Source of the DNA: Ophthalmolycus amberensis
Lineage: Eukaryota; Chordata; Actinopteri; Perciformes; Zoarcidae
Reading direction: 5' to 3'
Assembly: GCA_024529925.1 (NCBI GenBank)
Contig: JAFEUB010000736.1
Coordinates: 1,066,501 to 1,130,500 of the forward strand
DNA: 64,000 nt
The stretch's first letter is position 1. Every line of letters begins with the position of its first letter. Made by a program: the position numbers and the translations under genes. The notes under the pieces were generated by a model. The model made no database searches. It was given only the letters and a program-made list of their open reading frames with translations, and had not been told where the DNA came from. Shown piece after piece: positions 45,159 to 58,700 of the stretch.

Positions 45159-47380
45159 CTGGAATTAAAAGGCTTTTTTTTTTAGAAGTCTGGCTTGTTA
45201 TCCCTTTATTTTCCACCTTTGAACACATTTATTTGCATGATACAAGGTTTAGATGATCTGTTACTGCACAGCAGAGGGACCTCATTCTACATTATGAAAG
45301 ATACACAGAAGAAGTAGTACTGTATTTCTAAGTTTGTAACACATGGAAAGAAAATAAAATAAAAAAAACTTTGCTTGAAATTAATTATTAAAATTAAAAT
45401 TAAAATTAAAATTTCCAAAACATCCATTGGTTAAAAATGTATGTTACACAAACAAAACCCCTAAATCATATAAAATATTGTTAAAATAGGTGGCATTTTG
45501 CACGAAGCAAACACCACTTAACAATAATTAAATCAAATTAATTAAAACTATTTGAACTAAACTAAATTGCATTAAATTAAACGGGCTAATGCTCACCTCG
45601 GTTACTGATATACCTCTGGAGTCTGTCGCTGTAAGGACTCTCCCTCCTCCTTCTGACATGTAAAAGCAAACACAATGCATGAATGTGCATTGTGATTTAA
45701 AAAAAACATATGCCATATGCATAAAAAATATGCCTGATCATGTGAATGTATCGACAACCTACCTGCGAAATACCACCACGACCACAATCGCTGCCACCAC
45801 CAGCAGAAATGCTGCTCCGCCCATTACCGAGCCAACCAGCAGAGGAAGTCGATTCTGGATCTGGTGTGAATGTTCCTCTGTGGGAGAGAAAGTGAGAAAA
45901 CCATCAGCTGTTGATGTGTCATTGAGACAGCCTTTTGCTGGGAAAATAAAAACACTGTTGTTACTGTAAATTAATTTATTTTTCATGTGTTTGTACTTTA
46001 AGAGTACACTCTAAAATCAACCATTTTATTTTCACTGACAGTAAAATCTGGATTGAATATCACACTCAACCACAGAATAGTCCACAGTTAGAAATTTAAC
46101 TTTGCATTCGACACAATGACCTCACTTTAACATGTTCAAACCGTCAACGTCTACTTCAGTAGTGAACAGTATATTACTACTGTATCTTTCTGCCATGTTC
46201 CTCAGACCATTAGGAAATAAATAATTCAAGACGTATCACACTGTTACTTTAATAAATTATGTTTTTCTGTACATTATTAAGGCCTCCTACCCTTAATATG
46301 GTAAATTCCACCAGTTCAGCTGTGCATGTGTTAATTGCAGTAATGCACTCTGAATAAAATGGATGATACTGGTATGACAGTGTGCACGAGTTGTACCCAG
46401 AGGCAGCGTGGTGAAGTAGATGGTGTTGCTGTAGGGGCCATAGCCGCGTTCATTTCGAGCTCTGATCTGGAAGGCGTAGATGGAACCGGGGATCAGAGAG
46501 TTGATGGTCACCGTGTTGGTCTCACTGTACACTCTCGCTGCACTGTCCACATCTGAACCCTGAGGGACGCAGAAGAAGGACATTTTGTGGTGACTCTTGC
46601 TGTGAGTCAGGTGGGCCAGTTGTGCAACATGTATGTTTAGGACTATTCACTGAATGTACCTTGTCATAGTATCTAAGCTGGTACTCCAGGATGTCTCCAT
46701 TGGGCCTGTCCGGCTGAGGCCACGAGAGAGTGATGGAGTCTGGGGCTCGGCTCAGCTGGTGCATCATGGGAACTGTGCTGGGAACTGTGAGAGAGAACAG
46801 ATGACTGATGTTTGAGTTGGAATTAAGTTTCCCCTGAGGGATGTGATGATCGATCATTTAACCCCATCATCCCACAACAGTAAAACAGTTAAGTTGTGTT
46901 GAAGTGATGGTGACCACAAGGGGGCAATGTTACAGAACTTGTGGAGGATGTTTAGTAGAGCGTGAAAGTGGAGTTTTTATGGAGCACCATGCAGGATCTA
47001 GTTACAGTCAGTGCTGGCTAGCCATGCCAGTTCAGGGAACTTTCCAGCATTCCTTTTCATTTAATCAATCTGAGAGTAGATACAATGTTTCTTCTTCACA
47101 CAGGTTTTTTTTAGATCATTTCGGTTCATGTAACCTTTTAATCAATCTTAATCAGTATTTTTGAAAAACCACATAATAGTGTACTTTGTCTGCACAATGA
47201 CCCACTCTCCTCTCTTCTCCTCCCCCCACTTGTCTACTTTCATCGCTCGTCTTTTTGTCTTTTTCTCTTCCAATCTCTCATTTCTCCCTTTCTTCCTCCA
47301 CAGTGACTATAATGGGATCTGACAAGATATTGTAACCTCGAGCAACCTCCTGTCCAGCGAGCAGGAAGAGAAAAGATGGA

Positions 47381-47425
<45 letters not shown>

Positions 47426-50400
47426 AAGAGAGAGAGAAAGACACACACACACACACACCGACACACAGTAGACAAACATCATCATCAGAGCATCTCTTCT
47501 CTTTCATCTCATCTTTTTCATCCTCTCTGTCTGGCGCTCACCTGACTGGCTCGTAGTGAAATTGATGCTTGTGTATCGAGCTGGAAAAGGACTCAGAGCT
47601 GACACCTCATTCATGGCTTGCACCTGTCAATACGAAGAACACACAGACGTGACACACAAAGCCTTTTTTTTCTATTTACTTTTATGACATGCTTGTTTGA
47701 GAAACAAAGCCTCACAGCTGTGTTGGCCAGTCAACAAACACCAGTAAATGGGAAATATCTACCCATTATGAATAAGAAATAAGCTATGATTTAGTTGAGT
47801 TTGCCCAAACTAAATAATACATGTTGCTGTGTATTTGGAGCTTATAGAATAATGTGCCACAGAGGACCTGCCTCCAGGAAATGTTTCCTGCAATCAGTGT
47901 GTAAAACGCTTTGTTGTCCAGGTGCTGAGTCCAAAGTATTTTTTAAAATTGTATTTCAATGAAAGGAATCATTTTTACAGTGTTGTGGATCCTTGAAACG
48001 TTCACAAAAGTTTCTTTAGAAAGCTTCCAACTGGCCCCATTGATTCAGTCCAAACATTATTACTGTAAAAAACAACTCTCAAGACAGTTTTAGACGGTCT
48101 TCTTGTATTATAGATACATATATTTATCTACAAGGTGATACGGGAGGGTTGTGTGCCTTTGACAGACAGTTTTCCACAGTACCTGTATGAGATAAGTGAC
48201 TCTGGTCAGCAGATTGTTGAGGGTGACTGTGGTTTGTTTCAGGTTGGTCTGGGAGGGGCTGAAGGTGACGCCCTCTCCACACCAGGAGCACGCCGCCGGG
48301 TTGGTGAAGGTGGCGGAGGGGCAGATGCGACACACCACTCCGTACCACACTTCACTGCGGCCTCCCATGTCCACTGGAGGGCGCCACCTTAAGGACACCC
48401 CACCATCGGCGCTCTCATACTCCCAAGACATAGAGACCGGAGCAGATGGAGGAGCTGGGGAGAAGATAGAGCGAAGGCGAGAGGTTTGACATACATAATG
48501 TAAGCGGCTGACACTTAGGTGGAAGCACCTCCTAAAAAGTTTAAGATATGAAAAAAAAAGCTGGCAAAGACATTGAACCAAGTTACGTCATAGAACGTTA
48601 TGAAACAAAGTTTGACTGTGACACAATTTAAGTGAGCAGAGAAACTAAATACTTGAATTAAATTTCCATTATGTTATGATAAAAAAATGATTCTGTGCAT
48701 CTCAGTTCTCACAGTCTGAGTAGATGAAGTGTGACCAATGAGGCCCCTTGAACACATCCCAGAGAGCCCAGCATAAACAAACAAACCAACAAAGCTCACT
48801 TGTGCAGGCGGAAGAGTTGGCATCATTGGCTGCCCGGTAAAATCCGCTGCGACATTCACACACACTCGATCCCTCTTGGCTGGTTCTGCTGTTGGAGGGA
48901 CACACCGAGCAGGGAACGGAGCCCGCAACGGACTTGAAGTAGCCCACCGGACAGGCTGCAGAGGGACACGAAGAGACACTCAGCTTCATTCTCAGTTTGC
49001 AATCAAATACATGAAGTATTCACTTTGAAGGGAACTTTCACACAAAATGTGGCAACAGCGCCACTGTTCTTTGGAACCTATCATTTCCAATGGCTTGCGT
49101 GGCGCCAACATGGCTTTTCGTAGCGTCAAGCAAAGCAGCGCAGCATGCCGAGATGTTCACCTAGTCGCGAGTCCAAACCGTCTCCTGTCTGAGAGTCAGT
49201 GGTATAGTTCTGTGCCAAGTAGGAGTCAGCAGGGTTTCAATGCTGTATAATGCTGTATAATACTGTCTCTCTACTGATTTTATTAATTACTGCAACACAT
49301 CTTCCTCCAGAGCGAAGGAACCAGTGTGAAATCAGACACAAGAATATGGGGCAGAGAAAAAATTAAAATAAAGATGTGGTATCATATTTACCTAAAGGCT
49401 AAGCTGTGATATTTTTTAAACCTTGAAAAATTAGGGTCAGACAAATAAATTAACAAACTGAAATGTTTTGTAAAATTCTAACCAAACTAAAAAAATAGTT
49501 CTATTCGCAGCTGAAACACATTAAAAGTATCAGTGTCAGAGGTTGACAGTTCATTTTTGGCCTTGGATCACAGTTAAAAACAATATTAACTCAAGGTCTG
49601 TGCTCGCTTTTGCTCAAATGATCATAATAATTGATTAGGTGTGTAAATAAATAGTGGAAAAGAAGAAAACATTCAGTATAAATGAAGAGGAAATTCGTTT
49701 GGGTTATCATTAACAAAAAGCACACTAGTTAAATGACAAAATATTTTCCACATCCTTGATTTGATTGAAAGTTATACATAAAACCTTTTGACCTCACAAG
49801 AACCACATAAACCTTTCAAATCTTAAATACCACAAACTATTTTTGGGGAATGCATCAATTTCGTCTTGGTTTTCGGTTCCCATTGAGTCAAAAGTTAATC
49901 TAAAACATAGCGGCCTGCTGTTTGTTGTTGGGTTTTGTCATGCACAGTCAGAGGAAGTGGCTCACGTTAGCAGACATGCAGCAAAACCACCAGTCGACAC
50001 ACTCAAGTTCAAAGTGACCAAGCTGACCCTGTACCATCGTTTTGAGAGACGGACTTCTTCGCTTTCTCGCAGAGAGTGAAATGAGATGATTCATGTAACT
50101 CTCGTGTTTGGTTTTTGTACGAGTTACACAAATGAGTTACAACGTGTTAATTAGTTTTAGAGCTTAGAGGTTCTAGTAAGTAGATTTTGTTAAATTTGGA
50201 CAGAGCCAAGGCTAGCTTTGCCCCTGTTTCCAGACTTTGTGCTAAGCCAAGCTAACCAGCTGCTGGCTTTAGCCTTACATTTAAATGGACAGATGTGAGA
50301 GCTTAACATCTTCTCAACTAACTCTCCACCAGAAAGTGAATACGCATTTACCCAAAAATGTCTAACTATTCCTGTAAGATGGGTGGATTCTTCCCAACCT

Positions 50401-50624
50401 AATCAAATTAAAAAAATATATTTTCACCAAATCCCATTATAGTCACGGTAGAATGTGTAATAATTCCAGAATAACAAAGTAAATGGAGTAGAAACTTAAT
50501 ACAGTAATAATGAATTGTATGATTATCCTTGAATCAAGTGATGTAATCCAATAAAAGATAAAATCAATTTAAGTTCAAAGCATGCATATCTCTATTTTTC
50601 TCCCTCCCTCTCTCTCTCGCTCTC

Positions 50625-50693
<69 letters not shown>

Positions 50694-52738
50694 CAGAAAA
50701 TACCATTTGAACCTGCAGGCTGTTATCCTGAGCTGATGTGTTTTACAGTGGAAAATCCCTGAAATGTGGCCGTTGTTAACGTCAAAAGTAGGACAGCTGA
50801 GCGCTGAGGTCAAGATAACACACACACACACTTCATGCTGCTGTGTGCCGCAGCTCCGAGTGCTCGTCCTGAGCAGAACTATGAGAACATTGAGAGTTGT
50901 GCCTTCAGGCTGGTCTGCTGCCATTTTGACTGCGTGAACGCCTAAAGCAGAGTCAACTACAGGTTGCAACGTTCAAAAACAGCTCCTTTTCTCCGTGGGC
51001 TATAAATGTAGAGTGTGTTTGTGTTCACAGACAGCCAGGCCTTCTTGAATCTCTGAGTGTGTAAATGGCACACCTGATAACACCCGACGAACAGCTTTAA
51101 ATAAGGATCCTCTCATCTGTCATTAAAACAGAGGGATGGAAGAGAGAGGATGAGTGTGTGCTCTTTATGGTCAGCAGGAATGAACCCCTCACCTTGTTTA
51201 CATAACCTTGTCAAGAACATTTATCAACTGTGACACACTGTATGTGTGTGTGGATGCATGTGTGTATACTAGATGGTGTCTGGGAGAAGAAGATAAGACG
51301 GTAAGAAGTGAAAGAGGGCAAGGAATAAACAGATAAAAGGCTTTCTGTGTTCTCACTTGTCTCAGAGAGCTGACTTTGCTTTCAAACAGGTGTGAAAAGG
51401 AGAAAAAAAGGAGACGGAGGGAAGTAAAAGGATGTCGAGAGATCACAGAGGGAGAATATACTAGAAAAGGGGAAGAAGTGAACATAGAGAAGGATGGCCC
51501 AAGACAGTTGTAGGATGAACGCCAGCTGATGGGTGAAAAAACGAGGAAAGAGGAGAGCGAAACAGCCTCCTTCCTCAATCTTTCATGTCCCAGCTGCATA
51601 TTACCAAATGTGTTCACTTACGGCTCTGACACGAAACATGACTTTGCTACAAAGCCTCTCATCGGCGTTACGAGCTCCGGCGACAACTGAAACCCCCCCC
51701 CCCCCTCCCCTCCCTCCCCCTCCTCTCATCTTCATCCACCTGATTACAGCAGCCAATGAGAGTGCAAGTCCTCTGCCCTCTTGCATGATGTGCAACCCCC
51801 ATCCCCCCACTGTCGGCTACATCCATCAATCTCCCAGCTATGAAGTAGACAATTCAAGGCCATAATGGCTGCCGACACAGATGCCTTTCCGTCATACATC
51901 AGTCCACTCATGGAAAGTAAGAAGAGAAGTGAAGAAGAGATGAGTTAAAGCGAGGGTTGATGATGAAAACATGGATGTTGTAGTTTATGACAGTAACAAT
52001 AACAGACATAAGTAAATCATTTTTTTAATGAATCAACTTACAAATAAGAGCTGAACTGATCACTCGATTAAGTGATTACTCCATCGTCAGAAAATTACTA
52101 CTAAATGTAATTGAGTAATTGTTTCAGCCAAAAGTTATCCAGCTCCAGCTTCATATATATGTGAGGGTTTGCCCCTTTTTATGTTTTATATCATCTTAAA
52201 CTAAATATCTTTGGGTTTTGGACAAAAAATAAGCAATTTAAAGATGTCATGCTCAGCTCGGAGAAATATAGATGAGCAAATAATCAAAAAAATAATCATA
52301 CGAAAATAATCCGAATTTGCCGCTCTACTCACAAATGTTGAGAGCTACGAACAACTGGAGTCATATTGCTTGCAGGTGCCAATGCAGCAACATTTAATAT
52401 TTCAGAGATGACACGGCAATTGAAGAACAACAAAATAAGAAAAATACAAAAATCCAATAACACAGAATAAGATAGATGTATAAATGGATAGAGAATGACT
52501 TGGGGAAAAGGATTATCTTAGCAAAGGCTATGAAAACAAAATCAAATCCTGTTAAGAGAAAAAACAATTGAACACTGAAAACAATTTGTGAGGAGATAAA
52601 CAGAAATAGAAAAAAGACAGCAATAAGGTGAGTCATTTGACGTTAACACAATACTTTGGTTTGTAACGTTGACCCAATTTCTCTTTTTCTCTTCGCTCTC
52701 CCTGTTTCATGCACTCATTCCCTCTTTTGGCTCGCAGC

Positions 52739-52785
<47 letters not shown>

Positions 52786-55700
52786 CCTACAAACACACAT
52801 AAGCTCGGTCACAGATGCAACCACACAACAGAGCGATGAGCACGCATGGTTCCAACCGTAAATGTCTCCCCTGCGTCTCTTCATCCATTATTTTTCCTCT
52901 ACCTTCTGTTGTTTAGTGCAGACAGAGACAACAGACACATACACTGGATCACATGTGCTATAATATTTGATTTCCATATATGAGCTCCATCAGCACACAG
53001 GCATATGTAAAAGCAAACAATGCTTTGAATTTCTCATTCATAAGCAGCTCTTCACAGATCATGAACTAGGTGGGCTTTATTTAAACAGAAAGCTATTTCC
53101 TGTCCTGCACATATTTAAAAAAATAAATACTGCAGAATATTAAATTCCACAGCATGTTTTAGACATATCCTACAAATCCTATATGTTTAAATAAAAATGT
53201 AAGTAAAACGAGACATACTTTATTTCACACACTTAATATTGCAAGTTCCCATAAATTGAATGAGGCAGCAAGTCTTTGTAATGCAAACCTCCATGTGAAA
53301 GAAAATCTATGTGGACAAAAATGACAATTACACCAAGGATATTACACAAATGATACTAATTGTAAGTGGATGTGTATATATAGACCTTTGGGAGATTATC
53401 ATTTTCAATGTTAGGCTTCTTCTCTTTTTATTTTCTATGCTGCCTTTGTCCTGCTCCTGGCCAAATGAGGTTTGATGAGCACATTATTCACCTTTTTAAT
53501 AAAATAATTGCTTATTCTTACATCTAGCAGTTACTGAGCAACATTATCAATCATTAGGAGTGTTGTGTAAGTCCAATATTCCCTCTCTTTTAGCTCTGTT
53601 TTTGGTCTCCTGAGGGAAATATTTGACTATTTAGCTGTTAAATGCTCCACTAGTCTCTAACGGTGTCTGTCTGCTCTGTGGTGCGGAGCAAATAGTAAAC
53701 AGCGGTTTTTTTTTTTAGCTTTTTCTGCTGGAATCAACACTATGACAATTAAGCTAAACAAAATGCTGAATTCGCTATAAATTTCTGCAAAGAGAGTTTT
53801 AGTTAGATGCCCCAAATAAGGTGTGTGGTGAAAACAAGCTTAAGAGATTTTACCGTTTTATTCTACGACATAAAATACACAAGTAACCCCACTCATGAAT
53901 TTTGAAGCGTGTCTTCAAAAAGGCGGTTGCTAACAAGTGGCTGAATGAGACGAACATTACTCCACCTCTAGCTTAGTGGTTGTGACGTGAAGTCATGCGA
54001 CCGTGGTGTAGTTCTTTAGACAGCCTAACATCAGCTTTTCACTTCTAGCGATTACATTTCCCCTCAAAAATCACAAAAGTGGCGTTCATTTGTGAAGATT
54101 ATCTTGCTGAACAAAATGTGAAATTATCATAAACGTTTGTTTGCCACAGAGCTTATTTTCTGCAATAATCCAAAATCAAGTGGAAAAATCCAATTGGCTT
54201 TTTGTCGAGGTTATCTTATCATTACACTACTTGCTCTTATGACCCAACATGCTAAATAAATGACTGTTGTGATGTAGATACGCGTGATCGTCATCATGTA
54301 GCTACTCCCACAGAGAGGACCAGCCAGCAGTCAATACTTGGTCTCATTGATCGTCTCACTAAACTAAGTCCGGCTCAATGCTTGATCTTTATTGACTGGA
54401 AAAGCAACTGAATGTCAACATTGCTAATAAGTATCCACTTGACATATCACAGTGGATAATAATTATGAAGAAATGCTGAAAATGATTTAATCTGAAGAAA
54501 GTCTCGCCTACTGTCTGCTTTGAGGAAGATATCCATGCTGTTTGGTGAAAAGTGTAATTTTGGGACCAGAGAAGAGTCAATCATCACACTCAAAATACTA
54601 TCAAGCTTGCACTCTTACTTTTACTTCCTCCCCTGGCCAAATGTTCTTGTTTTCCACCACAACAAGCCTCAGGATAGTCAGTGGACGTGTCTGTGCTGAG
54701 AGCGACCGAATCAGGATAATCTGACGTGTTGAATATTTCAGCCGCACTCCACAGGAAACATCAACATGTGTCCAAATGAACTCAGAGCCCATTTGAGCGT
54801 TCAGCACTAATCCGTGTCCCAAATCCTCGACAGTGGCTTAATGTTTGAGAGGGAAGGAGCTTGTCTGAGGACGATGTACTGCCAGCTCAGACCAACTCGG
54901 GGAGCCCAACACTAAGGGACTGTTTCATGTTTGGCTGAACAGGTGTAATTGTGTCTCATGCTCAGTCGTCTTTCCGCTTGTTCTCTCCGCCTCTCCGTCT
55001 CCCTTGTGGGATATAAATGTCAAAGGATGAACTCATCGGACAGCTGCTGCTTGTCGTCTGCCTCTGTCCTTATCATCTTTCAGAAGACTGAAGATGAATT
55101 TTTATCCAAAACGGAGCTTTGAATGCCACAGCGACTGTATAGAAGCCGGATGTTCTTTGAGACTTGCTTGTGATAAACAGCTTCATAGATAGTTAAGGGA
55201 ATGATCTTTAAATGCCTGTCTGCCAAAATGCCAGCTGTGTATTAATAAGTGTTTGATGTTTCAGTTGGTTATTTAATTCATCATCAGCCCAAATGGTGTC
55301 GTGTTGTTTTTGTGAGTCTGAATTAACAGAATGATCGGGCATCGCGCATGTAGTAGATTAATAAAAGATGTCTGTAAAGTTTTTTAGCCCGAGCTCCTCT
55401 GAGTGTTTTCGTCATTTCTAATGTTTCAATTTCATTTCAAAGAGATAAGTTATGAACGATGGGGATTTTCTGTGTTCTTTTCAGTGGTTTAAGTGGGTGG
55501 GGCTTCATTTGGAAAAACATGACGTTGAGTAATTAGCATATAGCAATCAGGATTCTGTTAAATTTGCATCAATATCTAATTACAGTCGTGGGGCTGTTTG
55601 CTTAATGTTGCTTTCAATCAAATCTGATCAAAACACAACGACACAGTCCTAATGATGCAGATGCAAGTTAAGATTTTGAGTGTTCTTTTAAAGGAATAAT

Positions 55701-58700
55701 AAATAAGGATTATTTCCCCAATGTATAAAGTCAGTTTATCATAAACCATCAATAATATAGTTGGTGGTTCAATCCCTGAACTCCTGTCGACATTACAAGT
55801 CAAGAAGGCCTTGAGCAAGACACAGAACCCTAATGTTCAATAATGATACAAATGGTGATCAGAGGTTATTATAATTGACCCTGACAAAGACCAAATTTCA
55901 TGCCAATCTATCCAATAGTTGTTCAGATATATCATTTAAAAAAATCACTGGCACTGCTAAAACACAAGTCTCTTTAGACAAAAACGTAATGAACGAATGT
56001 GTTTCGCTGAGACATAAACATGATCGCTCACTTTTGTACTGGTGCATTTCTTATGTTTTCAGTTTTCAGAGTCTGAAGTCCTTGCTGTAATAATCCACTT
56101 TCACAAATAAAGAAACACATTATGGACCCCTTGAATCTTTAATAGAAATCTATTAGAGCTGTGTGTGTAGTTAAAGGCAATCATTTAACACTGATATTCA
56201 CTGTCACATGAGACCAAGAGGAGGAGGGATCTAAAGTCTCTTATTTGTTCCTTAAAATGATGTCTTGCTTGAGGGGGCAGAGCTACGCTGGGGTTTAGTA
56301 TTCTCACATGGATATCAAACATTAACTCTCACTATAGTGATTTACTTAAATAGCAAGAAGCCAAATACAACTTAATAAATGGAGACAATACATCCTCACA
56401 GGGGACTGGTCAGTGTGCTGTCTTCAATGAAATGCATGTAGGTTAAGATGAGGCACTTGTAAGTGGAAAGAAATGTCAGTTTACTTCTTGATAAAGTGCT
56501 CATAGTGCTGGCGTCAGAAAAACAACGACCATCTCAGAATGGAATGCCTTTAATTACAGCTTCCAACCAATACGTACGTGTAGTGCTTCCCTTTGCTCGC
56601 CTTGAGCGATTATTAAATGTCCTTGGTGCTTAATTCAAACTGGAACAAAATGTACAAGTTTGAATAGTTAGGAAAGTTTGGTTCTCCACTTTCTGGTGAG
56701 AACAAGGATCGGCTACTGTTAATAATTCCTCACGACTGCATCGCCAGTTAACCATCTGCCTCTTTTCTCAACATTCCCAGGGAGCCAGAGCGGACAACAA
56801 TGTAATGATGCCAATCCACATCATCAGTCAGTGAAGTGATCAACAAAACATAATCAAATCAGAGTTGTAACAAAAAGCCGGAGCAGCGTGGGCAGCAACG
56901 TGTTAGATCATTCATAGGCCGTCACTGGGAGCCTTTGCCCCGGCAGCTGAGCTGTGTCGAGGGGTGATTTGTCAGTAAATATCAATCAAATGCAGACAAA
57001 TAGAAGTGGCGGGCGGAGTGCAGATGTAAGCATGAACACATTTCACAGCTGACTTGGCAGGATTGGAGGATTAATTGTGCTGGAGGTAGTTAGACTTTGA
57101 GGGCCCCTGTGCAGGGGAGCTGAGCAATTATGGCCATTGAAATTCCTGGTGGGCTTCGTTTTTTTTCCCTATAATCCCGGCATTTACAGACGTATGTGGA
57201 AAGCGCATATCAGCCATGCAGCGAGAGACACTTGAGCATAATCACTTATTCGCACAAAGAGACAATCATCCACTCTTTTGCCTTGCCAACTTTAAAGTTT
57301 TTTTTGCCTGCTCTGTTAAGTCATTAACTTGCATCCTCCTATCTTTCACTCTCCCTCCACCTCTCCCTGTTTTCCCTACACTCCCCCTCTCTCCCCCTGC
57401 GGTTTCTGTCACTTGTTCACAGACGAGTGGCCTTTATATCGCCATGACCTAAATGTGTCACTTCCCTCTCACTGTGGCTCTCTCTCCCTCTCTTCCTCTC
57501 CTTCCTCCTGCTCTCTCCTGATATCCCTTCCTGTCCGTCTGGACATCTCTCAAATCCCCCCCCCCCCCCACCACTCACACAGACTTTGAGAAGTGAAAAT
57601 ATTTTTGACCACTTTTGCAATTGCCGACCATTGCCTCTCCTCTCTTCTACTCTCTAGTAAAGTTAGCAGTAAATTACCAATTTAACAGCTTCGTATGCCT
57701 GTAAAACTCTATTTTACTCTCCATTTTCTATTTATTACAGAATATATGCAAATGTTACATCACTAAAAATTCACTGCATGGATACAATAGTGTCTCTCCT
57801 CTTCTCATCTCAAACTAACCCGGACCTCGTTTCCCTCTGGTCTCTACATCAAACACAGTCAGAGTGACAGCAGCTCCTCTCAATATGGATCCAGACGCTA
57901 CGTATCTTAGCAAATACCAAGAAGAGAACTGATAGGAAGTCAAGAGGCCTAAAAGTTGATTAACAGTTTTTATTTTTGGATACATTTTAGTTCAAACGAG
58001 CTTGAACAGAGTCACTATATGTGCATTTAAAGGTGAAATTCACTGATTAAAGGATCAGGAAACAGGAAACGGTTAATTAGGGCTGTCACATTTTCAATTA
58101 GAAAGTCAAACTACTTTAGAACATTGGCCAACAATCGAATATTTCATCTGTAACGACTTGTTCAAAATTCACATGATGCATGCAATAGGCCAATGCTTGA
58201 AATCCATTCATAAAACACATTATCTATCTATCTGATCCACTGCATGTCATGTTGCCCCCTCAGTTAACTAGCTATTGTTCTTTTGGATTCAATGCCATAG
58301 ACGCAAAAACTCAAAATAATTTGGACAAATTATATATTTTAAGTTTTTGAAAAAACGTGCTGGCTCTACTCCACCTGTGAAAACTGTTGTATGATGCTTT
58401 GTAACTTTGACCTTTGTCAAGTCTCATAAAATAATTTTGAGCTTGGAGACTACAAACTTTTAATAGAAAATCTGCATTACAAACTGGAGTGTCAATCTCG
58501 TTGCATGATGGGAAGTGTAGGAGCCAATGTCTTTAGAGTGTAACCACATCTCGGCCTTTGCTGAATCAATTTTAACAATTCTTTCTTTGATGTGTCTCAC
58601 CAGAGTTACCTGGAGGTGCATTACTAAATTGCTGGATTGCTTTTTAAAGCATGGTAAAAAAAGGCTGATGTTCTACTTTACACGGGAAGTGAAATGAACA

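Noticed and set aside
47240..47507. Ser/Leu-rich open frames on the minus strand
   Set aside because: Products of the GA/CA microsatellite in an ephb6 intron.
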